The notes: generated by a model from the letters alone, not told the origin. Shown: positions 8,642 through 16,760, counted from the first letter of the stretch. The stretch: DNA of 64,000 bases from Dehalococcoidia bacterium (GCA_041649635.1 JBAZMV010000001.1:248001-312000); one strand, 5' to 3'. Program-made: numbers and translations.

Positions 8642-9592
8642 TTACTTCTTCTTCTCTTCCTTCGGCGGCGAAGGATTTACCAGTCCTTCCGCCAGCTCTT
8701 TTGGCACGCGTGCGATGAGCTCGTCCAGCGTCCAGGGGCCCTGCTTCTGCCAGTCCTTCTTAATGATTTTAGTCAACTCTGGTTCGGAGAAAAGCCCGAT
8801 CTGCCCGCCGACGACAAGGAAGGTGCGGCCGTTGATGTTAGCCTTCGCCGCCTCTTCGGTACAGAGGAAGACGACGAACGGGGAAACATACTCCGGCGGC
8901 GGGAGGTATTCTTCAAGCGTCTCGCCGGGGGCGGCGCCGAGGCCGGAGCCTCCCCCCTTGCTCCACGCTGCCTGCACCGACTCGTTCATGGTCATGCGCG
9001 TGCCCGCGCGCGGCCGGATCGCGTTGCAGATGATGCCATACCGGCCCAGGTCGCGCGCCACGGTGCGGGTGAGCCCTACGATGCCTTCCTTGGCCGAGCT
9101 GTAGTTAGCCTGGCCCATTTGGCCCAGGCCGGACTCGGAGGATGTGTTGACGATGAACCCCCCGTGCTGGCGGCGCATCTCGCTGGCAGCGGCCCTGATG
9201 CAGTTGAAGTGGCCGTAGAGGTGTGTCTTGATAACGACGTCCCACTCCTCGGCGCTCATATTGAACACCATGCGGTCGCGCAGGACGCCGGCGTTGTTGA
9301 TAAGGATGTCGACGCGGTTCCACTTGTCCACCGCATCCTGGACCGTCTTCTGGCAGTCCTCCAGCTTGGTCACGTTGCCGTAGCTGGCTATGGCCTCGCC
9401 TCCGGCCTTGATAATCTCGTCGGCGACCTGCTGCGCCGGCGACTGGTCGGTGCCGCTGCCGTCGGCGGCGACGCCCAGGTCGTTTACTACTATCCTGGCG
9501 CCCTCGGCGGCCAGCGCCAGCGCGTGACAGCGCCCGATGCCCCGGCCCGCTCCGGTGACGATGGCCACCTTGCCCTTCAGTCTATCCCCCAT
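8642..9592 (-). CDS. Short-chain dehydrogenase (3-hydroxyacyl-CoA dehydrogenase type)
   Basis: A 316-residue classical SDR. The NAD(P) motif TGAGRGIG is at 13-20, NNAG at about 99-102, and the catalytic set is Ser151/152, Tyr164 and Lys168 (YSSAK). The VNDLGVAADGSGTDQSPAQQV stretch after the Rossmann loop and the long C-terminal tail resemble the dehydrogenase domain of peroxisomal multifunctional enzyme 2, which oxidises (R)-3-hydroxyacyl-CoA. The two upstream genes encode hot-dog dehydratase halves, so the operon probably hydrates and oxidises an acyl-CoA or a related side chain. The start has AGGAGGTAAAC upstream. A composite repeat separates it from the MaoC gene. The C-terminus is Lys/Glu-rich. 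Confidence 0.88.
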   Translation of the reverse strand: MGDRLKGKVAIVTGAGRGIGRCHALALAAEGARIVVNDLGVAADGSGTDQSPAQQVADEIIKAGGEAIASYGNVTKLEDCQKTVQDAVDKWNRVDILINNAGVLRDRMVFNMSAEEWDVVIKTHLYGHFNCIRAAASEMRRQHGGFIVNTSSESGLGQMGQANYSSAKEGIVGLTRTVARDLGRYGIICNAIRPRAGTRMTMNESVQAAWSKGGGSGLGAAPGETLEEYLPPPEYVSPFVVFLCTEEAAKANINGRTFLVVGGQIGLFSEPELTKIIKKDWQKQGPWTLDELIARVPKELAEGLVNPSPPKEEKKK

Positions 9593-9623
9593 GTTTACCT
9601 CCTGAGTAAAATCCGATTGAGCT

Positions 9624-9706
9624 TGTCAGCCCCCTGACCCCCACTCTTGGGGGAATTTTTTAAAATAGGGGGCACCCCTAGAACCCCGGTCCTTCCGCGG
9701 AAGGAC
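9624..9706 (-). repeat. Composite CCCC-rich palindromic repeat, copy 2, inside an operon
   Basis: On the minus strand: the 18-bp perfect palindrome GTCCTTCCGCGGAAGGAC (9706-9689), then CGGGG and AGGGGTGCCCCCT, then TTCCCCC-aagagt-GGGGG and AGGGGGCTGA. Same order as the other copies. It sits between the maoC and SDR genes of one apparent operon, so it would be transcribed. Confidence 0.7.
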
Positions 9707-9725
9707 ACTTCTTTTTAAATGTTTC

Positions 9726-10202
9726 CTATTTCTTAGAGGGGAGAGCGACAGTGGCGCTGCCCGGGGTGTTCTTCACGCCTTGACCGTTCTCGACCCAGAT
9801 CTCTATGTCGACGAGATTCTCGCCGTTCTCCTGGCGCTTGGCCTTGACTTTGCCCTTGCACTGATATGTGTCGCCCTCATGGGGCTCGTCCATGGTCTTC
9901 ATCTTGCGCGGGTAGTCCATGCCGCGGAACTGGCAGGAGAGCATCTTCACGGTGCCCTCGTCGCCAATCCAGCTTGTTACCAGATGGCCCAGCCATGCGC
10001 GCTTCAGTTGGCCGTGGACGATGGGGCTGTTGACCCACATCGCCTTGGCGAAATCGTCTTCGTAATGCAGAGGATTGAAGTCGCCCGAAGCGCCGGCCCA
10101 CTGCACCAGCATGCGGCTGGTGGCCACCTTGGGAACCGTGGTCACCGCGTCGCCGACATTTACATCTTCAAAATACAGCTGTTTTTTATTATGATGCGTC
10201 AT
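9726..10202 (-). CDS. MaoC-like hot-dog dehydratase, catalytic half
   Basis: A 158-residue single hot-dog protein with the hydratase-2 motif: Asp41, His46 (GDFNPLHYEDDFA) and His63-Gly64 (IVHGQ). These are the (R)-specific enoyl-CoA hydratase residues. The ATG at 10202 is chosen because TTGAGGAG lies just upstream; the longer TTG-initiated frame would start within that signal. The preceding gene encodes a MaoC N-terminal-type half, so the two probably form a heteromeric double-hot-dog enzyme of the ChsH1/ChsH2 or HadAB kind. The downstream SDR would then oxidise the 3-hydroxyacyl product. Confidence 0.87.
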   Translation of the reverse strand: MTHHNKKQLYFEDVNVGDAVTTVPKVATSRMLVQWAGASGDFNPLHYEDDFAKAMWVNSPIVHGQLKRAWLGHLVTSWIGDEGTVKMLSCQFRGMDYPRKMKTMDEPHEGDTYQCKGKVKAKRQENGENLVDIEIWVENGQGVKNTPGSATVALPSKK

Positions 10203-10217
10203 CTTATCTCTCCTCAA

Positions 10218-10688
10218 CTAACTGCAGATCAGCGTCTGGCGGGCCAGGGCCACCAGAACGCCATTCTGATTAAGATATTTCTGTTCGATAATAAGGAAAA
10301 CCATCCCGCCCTGCTTCGTTTCCTTCATCCGGGCGTCAGCCAGCTTTCCATACGTAACCAGTATATCGCCGGCGCGTACCGGCGCGTAGAAGTTGAGCTC
10401 GATGCCGCCGTCGAGTATGCGCAGCATTCCTGCCTGCGCCACCGCGCCCACGACGCGGGCCATGCCCGCCTCGATGTTGCCGCCGCCTACCGGCCAGCCG
10501 AAAAACCCGGGCGGTGATACGATGCCGCCATACCTGGTGTTCCTGGCGTACTCGTCATAGCGATAAAGGGGATTATCATCGCCGACAGCGTCACAGTAGC
10601 GCACTATCGCCCCCTTCTCCACCTCCAGCACTACAGGCTCCGACCATATACCGATCATCGCCTTGATGTCATTACTGATCTCCGCCAT
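10218..10688 (-). CDS. MaoC N-terminal-type dehydratase, non-catalytic half
   Basis: A 156-residue protein matching the MaoC_dehydrat_N / FAS1-like dehydratase group. The DDNPLYRYDEYAR stretch (37-49) and GGIVSPPGF (54-62) are characteristic. It lacks the second catalytic His seen in its neighbour, which fits a structural half that shapes the acyl pocket. The start has AAAGGAGG six bases upstream. It is the first gene of the operon and follows a terminator-containing leader. Substrate unknown. Confidence 0.85.
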   Translation of the reverse strand: MAEISNDIKAMIGIWSEPVVLEVEKGAIVRYCDAVGDDNPLYRYDEYARNTRYGGIVSPPGFFGWPVGGGNIEAGMARVVGAVAQAGMLRILDGGIELNFYAPVRAGDILVTYGKLADARMKETKQGGMVFLIIEQKYLNQNGVLVALARQTLICS

Positions 10689-10720
10689 TTAATTGCCTCC
10701 TTTTCTTATATTTAAACAGC

Positions 10721-10756
10721 AAAAAACCAGGGAGCGACTCGGTCACCGATCCTGGT
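10721..10756 (-). terminator. Terminator-like hairpin in the 5' leader of the MaoC operon
   Basis: On the minus strand, ACCAGGA and TCCCTGGT pair (one bulge) around an inner CGGTGACCG hairpin, followed by TTTTTT. It sits between the likely promoter and the first start codon, so it is a candidate attenuator rather than the end of a gene. Confidence 0.6.
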
Positions 10757-10845
10757 CTCTATGCTTGATTCCACATTAGTATGATTTCGCAAGCCCATTT
10801 CATAGTTGGTTTCAAGGTCGACTTTTTACGCGAGAAACCATCGAA
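10757..10845 (-). ncRNA. Structured leader RNA candidate upstream of MaoC operon
   Basis: Between the promoter and the attenuator hairpin, the minus strand carries GGTTTC...GAAACC and a bipartite stem CTAT/ATAG enclosing GCTTG/CAAGC, with a 21-base apical region. This layout resembles a cis-regulatory RNA. I could not match it to T-box, SAM, THF or other riboswitch classes that I know. Its regulatory role is inferred. Confidence 0.35.
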
Positions 10846-10875
10846 AGTTTACCTTAATTACGATGCTCTTGTCAA
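10846..10875 (-). promoter_or_regulatory. Probable promoter of the MaoC-MaoC-SDR operon
   Basis: TTGACA (10875-10870) is a perfect -35 box; TAAACT lies 18 bp downstream on the minus strand (10851-10846). Transcription would begin near 10840, giving a leader of about 150 bases before the first ATG. Confidence 0.5.
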
Positions 10876-10907
10876 TATTTCAAAGCTGGCGACAGTCGAC
10901 AGACAGA

Positions 10908-11272
10908 TGTAGAGTGGGTTTCTAACCCACCGAAAAACGTAGGGACGCAACATTTTGCTTCGCTACACAATGACCGAAATATTTTGCCCTCACCCTTACC
11001 CTCTCCCTGCGGAGGAAGAGGGAGAGTTTTTTATAAGGTATCTCCCACTTACCCCCTCTTCTAAAAAGAGGGGGAACTTAACGTGCGTAATAGAAAGGTA
11101 CAGGAGATTCCTCTCCTGACATGGTTATAGGGGTGTCCCCCCGACATTATACTCCCCCTTCCGCAGAATCCTTCTAGATATTTATATCATGGAAGGAAAC
11201 GTATGGGGGACTAACAGGGGGTTCGGTTATTGTTTCCCCCGCGAGCGGGGGATATCAGGGGGTTCAACCCGG
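10908..11272. repeat. Repeat-filled intergenic region
   Basis: No gene is visible. Contents in order: GTGGGTT/AACCCAC hairpin (10912-10931); CCCTCACCC...CTCTCCC/GGGAGAG element (10982-11027); composite element copy 3 with AGGAGA/TCTCCT and AGGGGTGTCCCC (11098-11141); TCCCCC and GGGGGA arms enclosing a nested TCCTTC/GAAGGA palindrome with AGGGGGTTCGG tail (11151-11225); and TTTCCCCC-gcgag-CGGGGGA with AGGGGGTT tail (11232-11268). The last unit almost touches the pcrA stop. Confidence 0.65.
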
Positions 11273-13429
11273 CTATTCCACCTTCTCCAGAGGCGCAAGG
11301 CTCAGCAGCAGCCGCTTGAGGCCGCCCTCCCCCTTGAACGCGATGGTCAGCTCCTGATCATTGCCGCTGGGCACACAGCTGACCACGACGCCCTCCCCGA
11401 ACCTGGCGTGCATTACGTGTTCGCCGGCGCTGAGAGGCGGCTTCTCAACAGCAGGCGCCTTGGCTATCGAACGCTTCTTAGCCGCCAGCCGCCCCTCCCC
11501 CATATCGCCGCGCGGCGTTGTCCTCAGATGAGTCGGTATATCCATAAGGAAGCGCGATGGCAGATTGACCGACGTGGCCCCCATAGAACTGCGGCGGAAT
11601 GAGCGCACCATGTAAACCCGCTGCTTGGCCCGCGTGATGCCGACGTAGCACAGCCTGCGCTCCTCCTCCATCTGGTCGGGGTCATCCAGAGACTTGCGGT
11701 GGGGCAGAAGCCCCTCCTCCAGCCCCAGAATAAATACGACGGGGAACTCCAGACCCTTGGCGGCGTGCAGCGTTATCAGCGTGACCGCGTTGACCTTCTC
11801 GTTATAGCTGTCGGTATCGGTCACCAGCGCAATGTTCTCCAGCAGCGCGGAGAGCCCTTCCCCGGGCTTCATCTCCCGGTAGTCCTCGGCCACGGTGCGA
11901 AGCTCCAGTATGTTCTCCCACCTGTCCTCGCCGTCCGGGTTCTCATAAAGATGGTCCTTATAGCCGGTGCGGTCTAATATCATATCGAACAGGTCTACGG
12001 TGTTCATCTCGCGGCCGGCATTTATTAGTTCGTTCAACATTTCGAGGAAGCTTGTGAGCGACCGGGCGGTGCGGCTGTTCAGCGACTGTTCGCTCTTGTC
12101 ATCCGATACCATCTGCAGCACGGCGTATACCGGCATCGAGCGTTCCCGCGCCATCTGGTCGAGCTGGTCCGTGGTCCTCGACCCGATGCCGCGAGGCGGC
12201 ACGTTGATGACGCGCGAGAGACTGACGCTGTCATATGGATTGTGTATTAGTCTGAGGTAAGCGATGATATCTTTGACCTCGCGTCGTTCGTAGAAGCGCG
12301 TGCCGCCCACCAGCCTGTACGGCATGCCGTAGCGTATGAAAGCCTCCTCGACTGCTCGCGACTGGGCGTTGGTGCGGTACATGACTGCGATATCGCCGGA
12401 CTTGAATTTCTTCTGGCCTACCAGCTTATCGACCTCGCTGACCACGAACTGCGCCTCCTCCTGCTCATTGTATGTCTCAACAACGACGACAGGCAGGCCC
12501 TCCTCATTATCCGTCCACAATCCTTTTTCCTTGCGCTTGCGGTTCACCGAGATGATGCTGTGCGCCACATCGAGTATAACCTTGGTGGAACGATAGTTCT
12601 GTTCCAGGTAGACCACCTTCGCGTCAGGGTAGTCCTTCTCGAAGCTGAGGATGTTACGGATATCGGCGGAGCGCCATGAATAGATAGACTGGTCCGGATC
12701 GCCCACGACGCAGATGTTGCGGTTCTTCCCCGCCAGCTGTTTGGCCAGCATGTACTGTACGACATTGGTATCCTGGAACTCATCGACGAGTATATAGTGA
12801 TAGCGCTTCTGGTATTTTTCCAGCACATCCGGATGTTTCCGGAACAACTCGACGGCCTTCATAAGCAGGTCGTCAAAATCCAGCGCCTTGCTCCCGGTGA
12901 GGAGCTCCTGATAGCGCTGGTAGACCCTGCCGGTGACCTCTTCGAAATAGTTTGACTTAACATAATCTTTAGGCGCCGTCATCCGGCTCTTGGAAGATGA
13001 TATCGCGGATAGGAAGACACGGGGAGGGGAGCGCTTGGGATCGATGTCCAGCTCCTGCAGGACGTGTTTTATCAGGCTCATCTGGTCGTCATCGTCGTAT
13101 ATGACGAAATTGGAATCGATGCCGATGTGCTTGCCGTCGCGCCTCAGTATCTGGGCGCAAATCGCGTGGAAAGTTCCTACAGTGAGCTCGTTGACCGATG
13201 TGCCGAGGAGACCGTAGAGTCGCTCCTTCATCTCGCGGGCGGCCTTGTTGGTGAATGTTACAGCCATTATCTGGCGCGGGCGCACGCCCCACACCTTGAT
13301 GAGGTAAGCAACGCGGTGCGCTATGACCCTTGTCTTGCCGCTGCCGGGGCCCGCCAGTATCAATAGAGGCCCGTCTATAGCTTCAACAGCTTCTCGCTGT
13401 GCGGGGTTTAATCCTTCAAGAATGTCCAC
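11273..13429 (-). CDS. pcrA: UvrD/PcrA-type DNA helicase
   Basis: A 718-residue superfamily 1A 3'-5' DNA helicase for repair and replication-fork maintenance. Walker A is AGPGSGKT at 26-33, with motif Ia FTNKAAREMKER, motif II VDEFQDTN, motif III DPDQSIYSWRSAD, motif IV QNYRST, motif V TLHAAKGLEFP and motif VI YVGITRAKQRVY. The C-terminal AGEHVMHARFGEGVV segment is the Tudor-like domain that in PcrA contacts RNA polymerase. The start is GTG at 13429; no Shine-Dalgarno sequence is present, and a TG-extended TATAAT lies seven bases upstream, suggesting a leaderless mRNA. Confidence 0.95.
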   Translation of the reverse strand: MDILEGLNPAQREAVEAIDGPLLILAGPGSGKTRVIAHRVAYLIKVWGVRPRQIMAVTFTNKAAREMKERLYGLLGTSVNELTVGTFHAICAQILRRDGKHIGIDSNFVIYDDDDQMSLIKHVLQELDIDPKRSPPRVFLSAISSSKSRMTAPKDYVKSNYFEEVTGRVYQRYQELLTGSKALDFDDLLMKAVELFRKHPDVLEKYQKRYHYILVDEFQDTNVVQYMLAKQLAGKNRNICVVGDPDQSIYSWRSADIRNILSFEKDYPDAKVVYLEQNYRSTKVILDVAHSIISVNRKRKEKGLWTDNEEGLPVVVVETYNEQEEAQFVVSEVDKLVGQKKFKSGDIAVMYRTNAQSRAVEEAFIRYGMPYRLVGGTRFYERREVKDIIAYLRLIHNPYDSVSLSRVINVPPRGIGSRTTDQLDQMARERSMPVYAVLQMVSDDKSEQSLNSRTARSLTSFLEMLNELINAGREMNTVDLFDMILDRTGYKDHLYENPDGEDRWENILELRTVAEDYREMKPGEGLSALLENIALVTDTDSYNEKVNAVTLITLHAAKGLEFPVVFILGLEEGLLPHRKSLDDPDQMEEERRLCYVGITRAKQRVYMVRSFRRSSMGATSVNLPSRFLMDIPTHLRTTPRGDMGEGRLAAKKRSIAKAPAVEKPPLSAGEHVMHARFGEGVVVSCVPSGNDQELTIAFKGEGGLKRLLLSLAPLEKVE

Positions 13430-13435
13430 TTTCTA

Positions 13436-13444
13436 ATTATAGCA
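13436..13444 (-). promoter_or_regulatory. Extended -10 box directly before pcrA
   Basis: Minus-strand TGCTATAAT. The expected start of transcription coincides with the GTG start codon at 13429. No good -35 box is seen, which an extended -10 can compensate. Confidence 0.5.
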
Positions 13445-13539
13445 CCGTGAACGATAAGTAGATAGGATGGTTTAGCTTCGACCGCCGGATTGCCGCCACC
13501 CGGAACATAAACGATATAAGAAAGAGCTAAAAGAGATGA

Positions 13540-13776
13540 ATCTCCTGCAGGTCCTTCCATGATATTAAGGCATATGGAAGGATAGGGGTGTCCCCGATTG
13601 CCATCTTCCGCAGTTGAAGGTGTTCTTCACCTTCAACTTTCGGCGCGGTTGAGAACACCGCTCCGAACAAAGGGGGTTCCCTAATGTCATCATACAGCTT
13701 GACCGGATGATCCAACTGTAGGGGCGAGGTCTCCTCGCCCGTCTGTCCTTCCATACACTTAAATCATGGAAGGATC
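13540..13776. repeat. Palindrome cluster between pcrA and usp
   Basis: Contains CCTTCCAT...ATGGAAGG (13553-13581) followed by AGGGGTGTCCCC; a perfect 10-bp hairpin GTTGAAGGTG/CACCTTCAAC (13613-13637) that overlaps an alternative stem GGTGTTCT/AGAACACC (13619-13659); the GTAGGGGCGAGG-tct-CCTCGCCC unit (13718-13740); and a second CCTTCCAT...ATGGAAGG (13747-13773). No convincing gene. Bases 13777-13850 hold nothing recognisable. Confidence 0.6.
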
Positions 13777-13850
13777 CGTGCACATATATTAAGGTTCGCC
13801 AAGAACTATATCCCTATCCTAGCCCTGTCTAACAAAGAGGTAACTAACCG

Positions 13851-13996
13851 CACCCTCACCTTAGTCCTCTCTCCTCAAGGGAGAGGTTAGCTTCTTACAG
13901 AGGTACAGGAGACTCGTCTCCTGACGGGGTTATAGGGGTGTCCCCTATCTTTTTTTCTAAATCCCCCATGATTTGGGGATAACAGGGGGTTGAATT
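13851..13996 (+). repeat. CCCTCACC element and composite repeat copy 4
   Basis: 13851-13889 has CACCCTCACC and CTCTCC/GGGAGAGG, related to 10982. 13905-13996 is a full composite element: AGGAGAC/GTCTCCT, GACGGGGTTATAGGGGTGTCCCC, ATCCCCC-atgattt-GGGGAT and AGGGGGTTGAA. Bases 13997-14104 before usp show no gene. Confidence 0.7.
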
Positions 13997-14116
13997 AACT
14001 CAATCTGGAAATTCAAAGTCTACCCTCTTGTTTTATTCATGCAATGTTGATAAATTAAACAAGTCTCACATCAATTCGACCTTCAACGGATATAAAAAGC
14101 ATGAAAGGAGAACCAT

Positions 14117-14575
14117 ATGTTCAGGAAGATTCTCGTATGCTTGGACGGTTCCAGCTTATCGGAGCAGATACTGCAATACGCGTCAGAGGAGACCGTACAC
14201 GCTGAAAAAGAGGTAGTGCTTCTGCGCGTGGTGCCTTTCTCACACAGTACGACCATCGCCGTTCCCGGCGTCATATCGAGCATCCCGCCGTCGCCGTCAG
14301 GTCCGGAGCAGCTTGCGGCTGAGGAGACGGAAGCCAAAGAATACCTGGATGCCAAAGCGGAAGCCTTGAAGAGCATAGGGATAAATGTGGAATGTGTCGT
14401 AATGGTGGGCAATTCAGGCGAATCGATAGTGAACTACGCCCATGAGAACAAGATAGACCTGATAGCCATAGCCACCCACGGACGCAGCGGCTTTAAGAAG
14501 ATGCTCTTCGGCAGCGTGACAGAATACGTGATACAGAACTCCAAGCTTCCTATACTGCTGATCAAACCTAAATAA
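14117..14575 (+). CDS. Universal stress protein (UspA family)
   Basis: A 152-residue cytoplasmic Usp domain, the usual length for a single-domain member. The N-terminal FRKILVCLDGSSLSEQIL and the C-terminal ATP-binding motif THGRSG-(x)8-GSVTEYV match the nucleotide-binding subclass. Such dimers bind ATP or AMP and support survival under starvation or stress; no partner is indicated. AAGGAG lies six bases upstream of the ATG. The gene stands alone, followed by a hairpin terminator built from a dispersed repeat. Confidence 0.92.
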   Translation: MFRKILVCLDGSSLSEQILQYASEETVHAEKEVVLLRVVPFSHSTTIAVPGVISSIPPSPSGPEQLAAEETEAKEYLDAKAEALKSIGINVECVVMVGNSGESIVNYAHENKIDLIAIATHGRSGFKKMLFGSVTEYVIQNSKLPILLIKPK

Positions 14576-14595
14576 AGATTTTAGATAGTTTCCTG

Positions 14596-14624
14596 TAGGG
14601 GCGAACCTGTGTGTTCGCCCTTTT
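14596..14624 (+). terminator. Repeat-derived hairpin ending usp
   Basis: GTAGGGGCGAAC-ctgtgt-GTTCGCCC followed by TTTT. The 8-bp GC-rich stem and T-run fit a terminator, while the GTAGGGGCG start marks it as a member of the repeat family at 13718, 27216 and 58733. Confidence 0.6.
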
Positions 14625-14690
14625 CCATCTGACGCCCCGAGTACAATGGTTTGGGATGATGTCTGCCCCCTTGAGAAAAGAAGGTACGTA

Positions 14691-15005
14691 ATGATAGTCG
14701 ATATGAATCGTGACGAAGAACCTCAGGTCGAGGCCGATAAAGCCCTTGTTCCCGCTAAAGACACGAGTCTGTCCCGGCGTAGCATAGAAGTCACCAGAAC
14801 CTATATCAATCGGGGAAATAGTACGACCCGCTCCCTGTGGGTAAATATCCAACCGAGGAATCCTATCCTCAGGGCTGTTGCAGCGGTGCCCGCAGCGGCG
14901 GTGATGCTGGGCATGCTTATCCTGATGATGGCGATAGCGGGATTCGCGTTGCTTGCCATGGCCCTCATGCTGGCTAAGTCAGGTGCGACGAGAAGTACGA
15001 AATAA
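14691..15005 (+). CDS. Small single-pass membrane protein, unknown
   Basis: A 104-residue protein of no family I recognise. Residues 1-65 are hydrophilic; about 66-95 form one strongly hydrophobic Ala/Met/Leu-rich helix, ending with a basic tail (KSGATRSTK). The ATG at 14691 is favoured over the upstream frame start because AAGAAGG lies six bases before it. The frame has codon usage like the neighbours and fills the space up to the convergent TPR gene, their stop codons abutting at 15005/15006. Confidence 0.5.
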   Translation: MIVDMNRDEEPQVEADKALVPAKDTSLSRRSIEVTRTYINRGNSTTRSLWVNIQPRNPILRAVAAVPAAAVMLGMLILMMAIAGFALLAMALMLAKSGATRSTK

Positions 15006-15722
15006 CTACGGCGCAACCCCCAGCTCCTGCAGATACCCCTCGACCTCCTGCCTTACTTCATCAAGCGGGTTCAATGTAAGACACATCTGGAAATCGGCTA
15101 TCGCCTGTTCGTTATCTCCCATCGACTGATAGACCATCCCTCGATACTGATACGCGTAAGCATAATCGGAATCGAGCTGTATGGACTGATTCAGGTCGGC
15201 CAGAGCCTCATCCATCTCGCCAATGTTATAGTACACCTTGGCGCGCCAGTAATAGGCATGGGCAAAATCTGGTTCGAGGCTTATTGATTGATTAAAGTCG
15301 GCTAGAGCGTTATCCATCTCGCTTAGATCAAAGTAAACTATACCGCGCGACCTGTAGTAAACGTAATTATCGGGCTCCAGCTGTATCGATTTATTGAAGT
15401 CGGATAGGGCATCATCCATATCATCCAGCATGTAATAGACCTCTCCGCGCAACGCGTAAGTGAGAGCGACATCGGGATCGAGCGTTATGGCTTGACCGAG
15501 ATAAGACAGCGCATCACTATAGTTGCCGCCGTAATAAGCCTCCATCCCGAGAGATATGTATTCTTTTGCGTCATCGGACGTATGCTCATCCGATGGAATA
15601 AACGAAACCACCAGAGCGAAAATGATGGATGCGGCTACCGCCAGAGCACAGAATATAGCTATAGATTTTCGAATCCTCGGCTCTTCCTGCTGCTCATCGG
15701 GACTTACATCAGGTTCATTCAT
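15006..15722 (-). CDS. Membrane-anchored TPR protein
   Basis: A 238-residue protein with a basic N-terminus, one transmembrane helix (about 22-42, IAIFCALAVAASIIFALVVSF) and five consecutive tetratricopeptide repeats (about 58-225). Each has the pattern of A-A-Y-x-R-G...D-x-A-L-x-D-x-N-x-S-I-x-L-x-P. The TPR domain probably faces outward and acts as a scaffold; the partner is unknown. The repeats are much alike, suggesting recent internal duplication. The promoter at 15778 serves it alone. Confidence 0.85.
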   Translation of the reverse strand: MNEPDVSPDEQQEEPRIRKSIAIFCALAVAASIIFALVVSFIPSDEHTSDDAKEYISLGMEAYYGGNYSDALSYLGQAITLDPDVALTYALRGEVYYMLDDMDDALSDFNKSIQLEPDNYVYYRSRGIVYFDLSEMDNALADFNQSISLEPDFAHAYYWRAKVYYNIGEMDEALADLNQSIQLDSDYAYAYQYRGMVYQSMGDNEQAIADFQMCLTLNPLDEVRQEVEGYLQELGVAP

Positions 15723-15777
15723 CCTTTACCTCGACACGACATAAATTAAGCCACTCGTTTGAAAAACAACTTTACCA

Positions 15778-15806
15778 ATCGTAAACGAGGGTCAGTCGTA
15801 TGTCAA
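15778..15806 (-). promoter_or_regulatory. Promoter of the TPR protein gene
   Basis: Minus-strand TTGACA (15806-15801), 17-bp spacer, TACGAT (15783-15778). Expected start near 15771, about 50 bases before the TPR start codon. Confidence 0.6.
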
Positions 15807-15836
15807 CAACGAGCGAATATGAAGGATGCGGCGCGA

Positions 15837-16760
15837 CTACTTTTCCGGCGTATAAATCAGGTACGGCCTGTCGACGGTGATGACCGTCTTCTCGTCGGCG
15901 ATGGCTTTGCGCAGGTGTTTGGGCAATGCGAAGAGGCGCCGGTAGGAGATAGCATCGAACGAGCGCGGGGGCTTGTTGATGCGGGCCTTGATGAGGCCGT
16001 CGATTTTGGAGGCCGCGACTGGCTTGACATCGACCGAGGCGAAGGCGAAGCCCCAGGTGCCGCCGTAGCTGGGGATGAAGGCGTCGTACGGGCGCACGAT
16101 GGGAAAGACCTGCTTGAGGGTGTTTATCATGGCGGTAAAAAGCAGGTGGTTGCCCCAGGCGCTGGCGCCGGACTGCAGGGAAACGGTGCCGCCTTTAGCT
16201 AATCGACTTTTCACCATTTCATAAAATTCGATCGTTGACAGCTTATACGCGGGCCCGGCGTCTATCGGCTCCGGCAGGTCGAGAACGATGACATCGAATT
16301 TCTCTTTCGTATGTTCGATGTACTTCCACGCGTCGTCGTGTATCAGCTCCAGGCGTTTGTCATCGAACGAGCCCTGATGGTAAGAAGGCAGCAGCTTGCG
16401 GCACATATCAACCACTTCGCCGTCGAGGTCTACCATGACGACTTTTTTTACCGACGGATGCGCCAGCACCTCCCGCGTCGTCGCGCCCTCGCCGCCTCCG
16501 GCTATGAGAACCTTCTTCGGGTTGGCGTTGGCCAGCATGGAGACGTGAACCAAAGATTCGTGGTAGATGAACTCGTCGAGCTCGCTGGACTGTATCTTGC
16601 CGTCGAGGATGAGACAGCGTCCGAGACCGGACATCTCAACGAATTGTACCGCCTGATATTTGGACTTGCCGGTATACAGCACCTTCTCGATGCGGTACTG
16701 CTGGATCATGCCGGGGGTGATCTGATCGGAGAACCACTGATTCTTATTCATTGAAGACAA
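15837..16760 (-). CDS. speE: Polyamine aminopropyltransferase (SpeE family)
   Basis: A 307-residue spermidine-synthase-fold enzyme that transfers aminopropyl from decarboxylated SAM to an amine. The GGGEGATTREVL motif binds decarboxylated SAM, followed by VVMVDLDGEVVD and the catalytic-loop DLPEP. The C-terminal half (TLKQVFPIVRPYDAFIPSY followed by GGTWGF) resembles thermospermine-synthase (ACL5)-like enzymes more than E. coli SpeE, so the product could be a polyamine other than spermidine (inference). Its start lies 17 bp inside the end of speD, so the two are co-translated, matching the supply of decarboxylated SAM. Confidence 0.93.
   Translation of the reverse strand: MSSMNKNQWFSDQITPGMIQQYRIEKVLYTGKSKYQAVQFVEMSGLGRCLILDGKIQSSELDEFIYHESLVHVSMLANANPKKVLIAGGGEGATTREVLAHPSVKKVVMVDLDGEVVDMCRKLLPSYHQGSFDDKRLELIHDDAWKYIEHTKEKFDVIVLDLPEPIDAGPAYKLSTIEFYEMVKSRLAKGGTVSLQSGASAWGNHLLFTAMINTLKQVFPIVRPYDAFIPSYGGTWGFAFASVDVKPVAASKIDGLIKARINKPPRSFDAISYRRLFALPKHLRKAIADEKTVITVDRPYLIYTPEK

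Noticed and set aside
10721..10756. Hairpin resembling the 3' end of a Cas9 tracrRNA
   Set aside because: The likeness is limited to a generic ACCGAGTCG loop; no cas genes or CRISPR repeats exist here.
10757..10800. T-box element before the MaoC operon
   Set aside because: TGTGGAATC does not match the conserved T-box core, and the genes are not amino-acid related.
13527..13783. Two minus-strand frames of about 75 codons
   Set aside because: Composed of repeat palindromes; no ribosome-binding site or family.
14028..14216. 62-codon plus-strand frame overlapping the usp start
   Set aside because: Out of frame with usp, whose own ATG has AAGGAG directly upstream.
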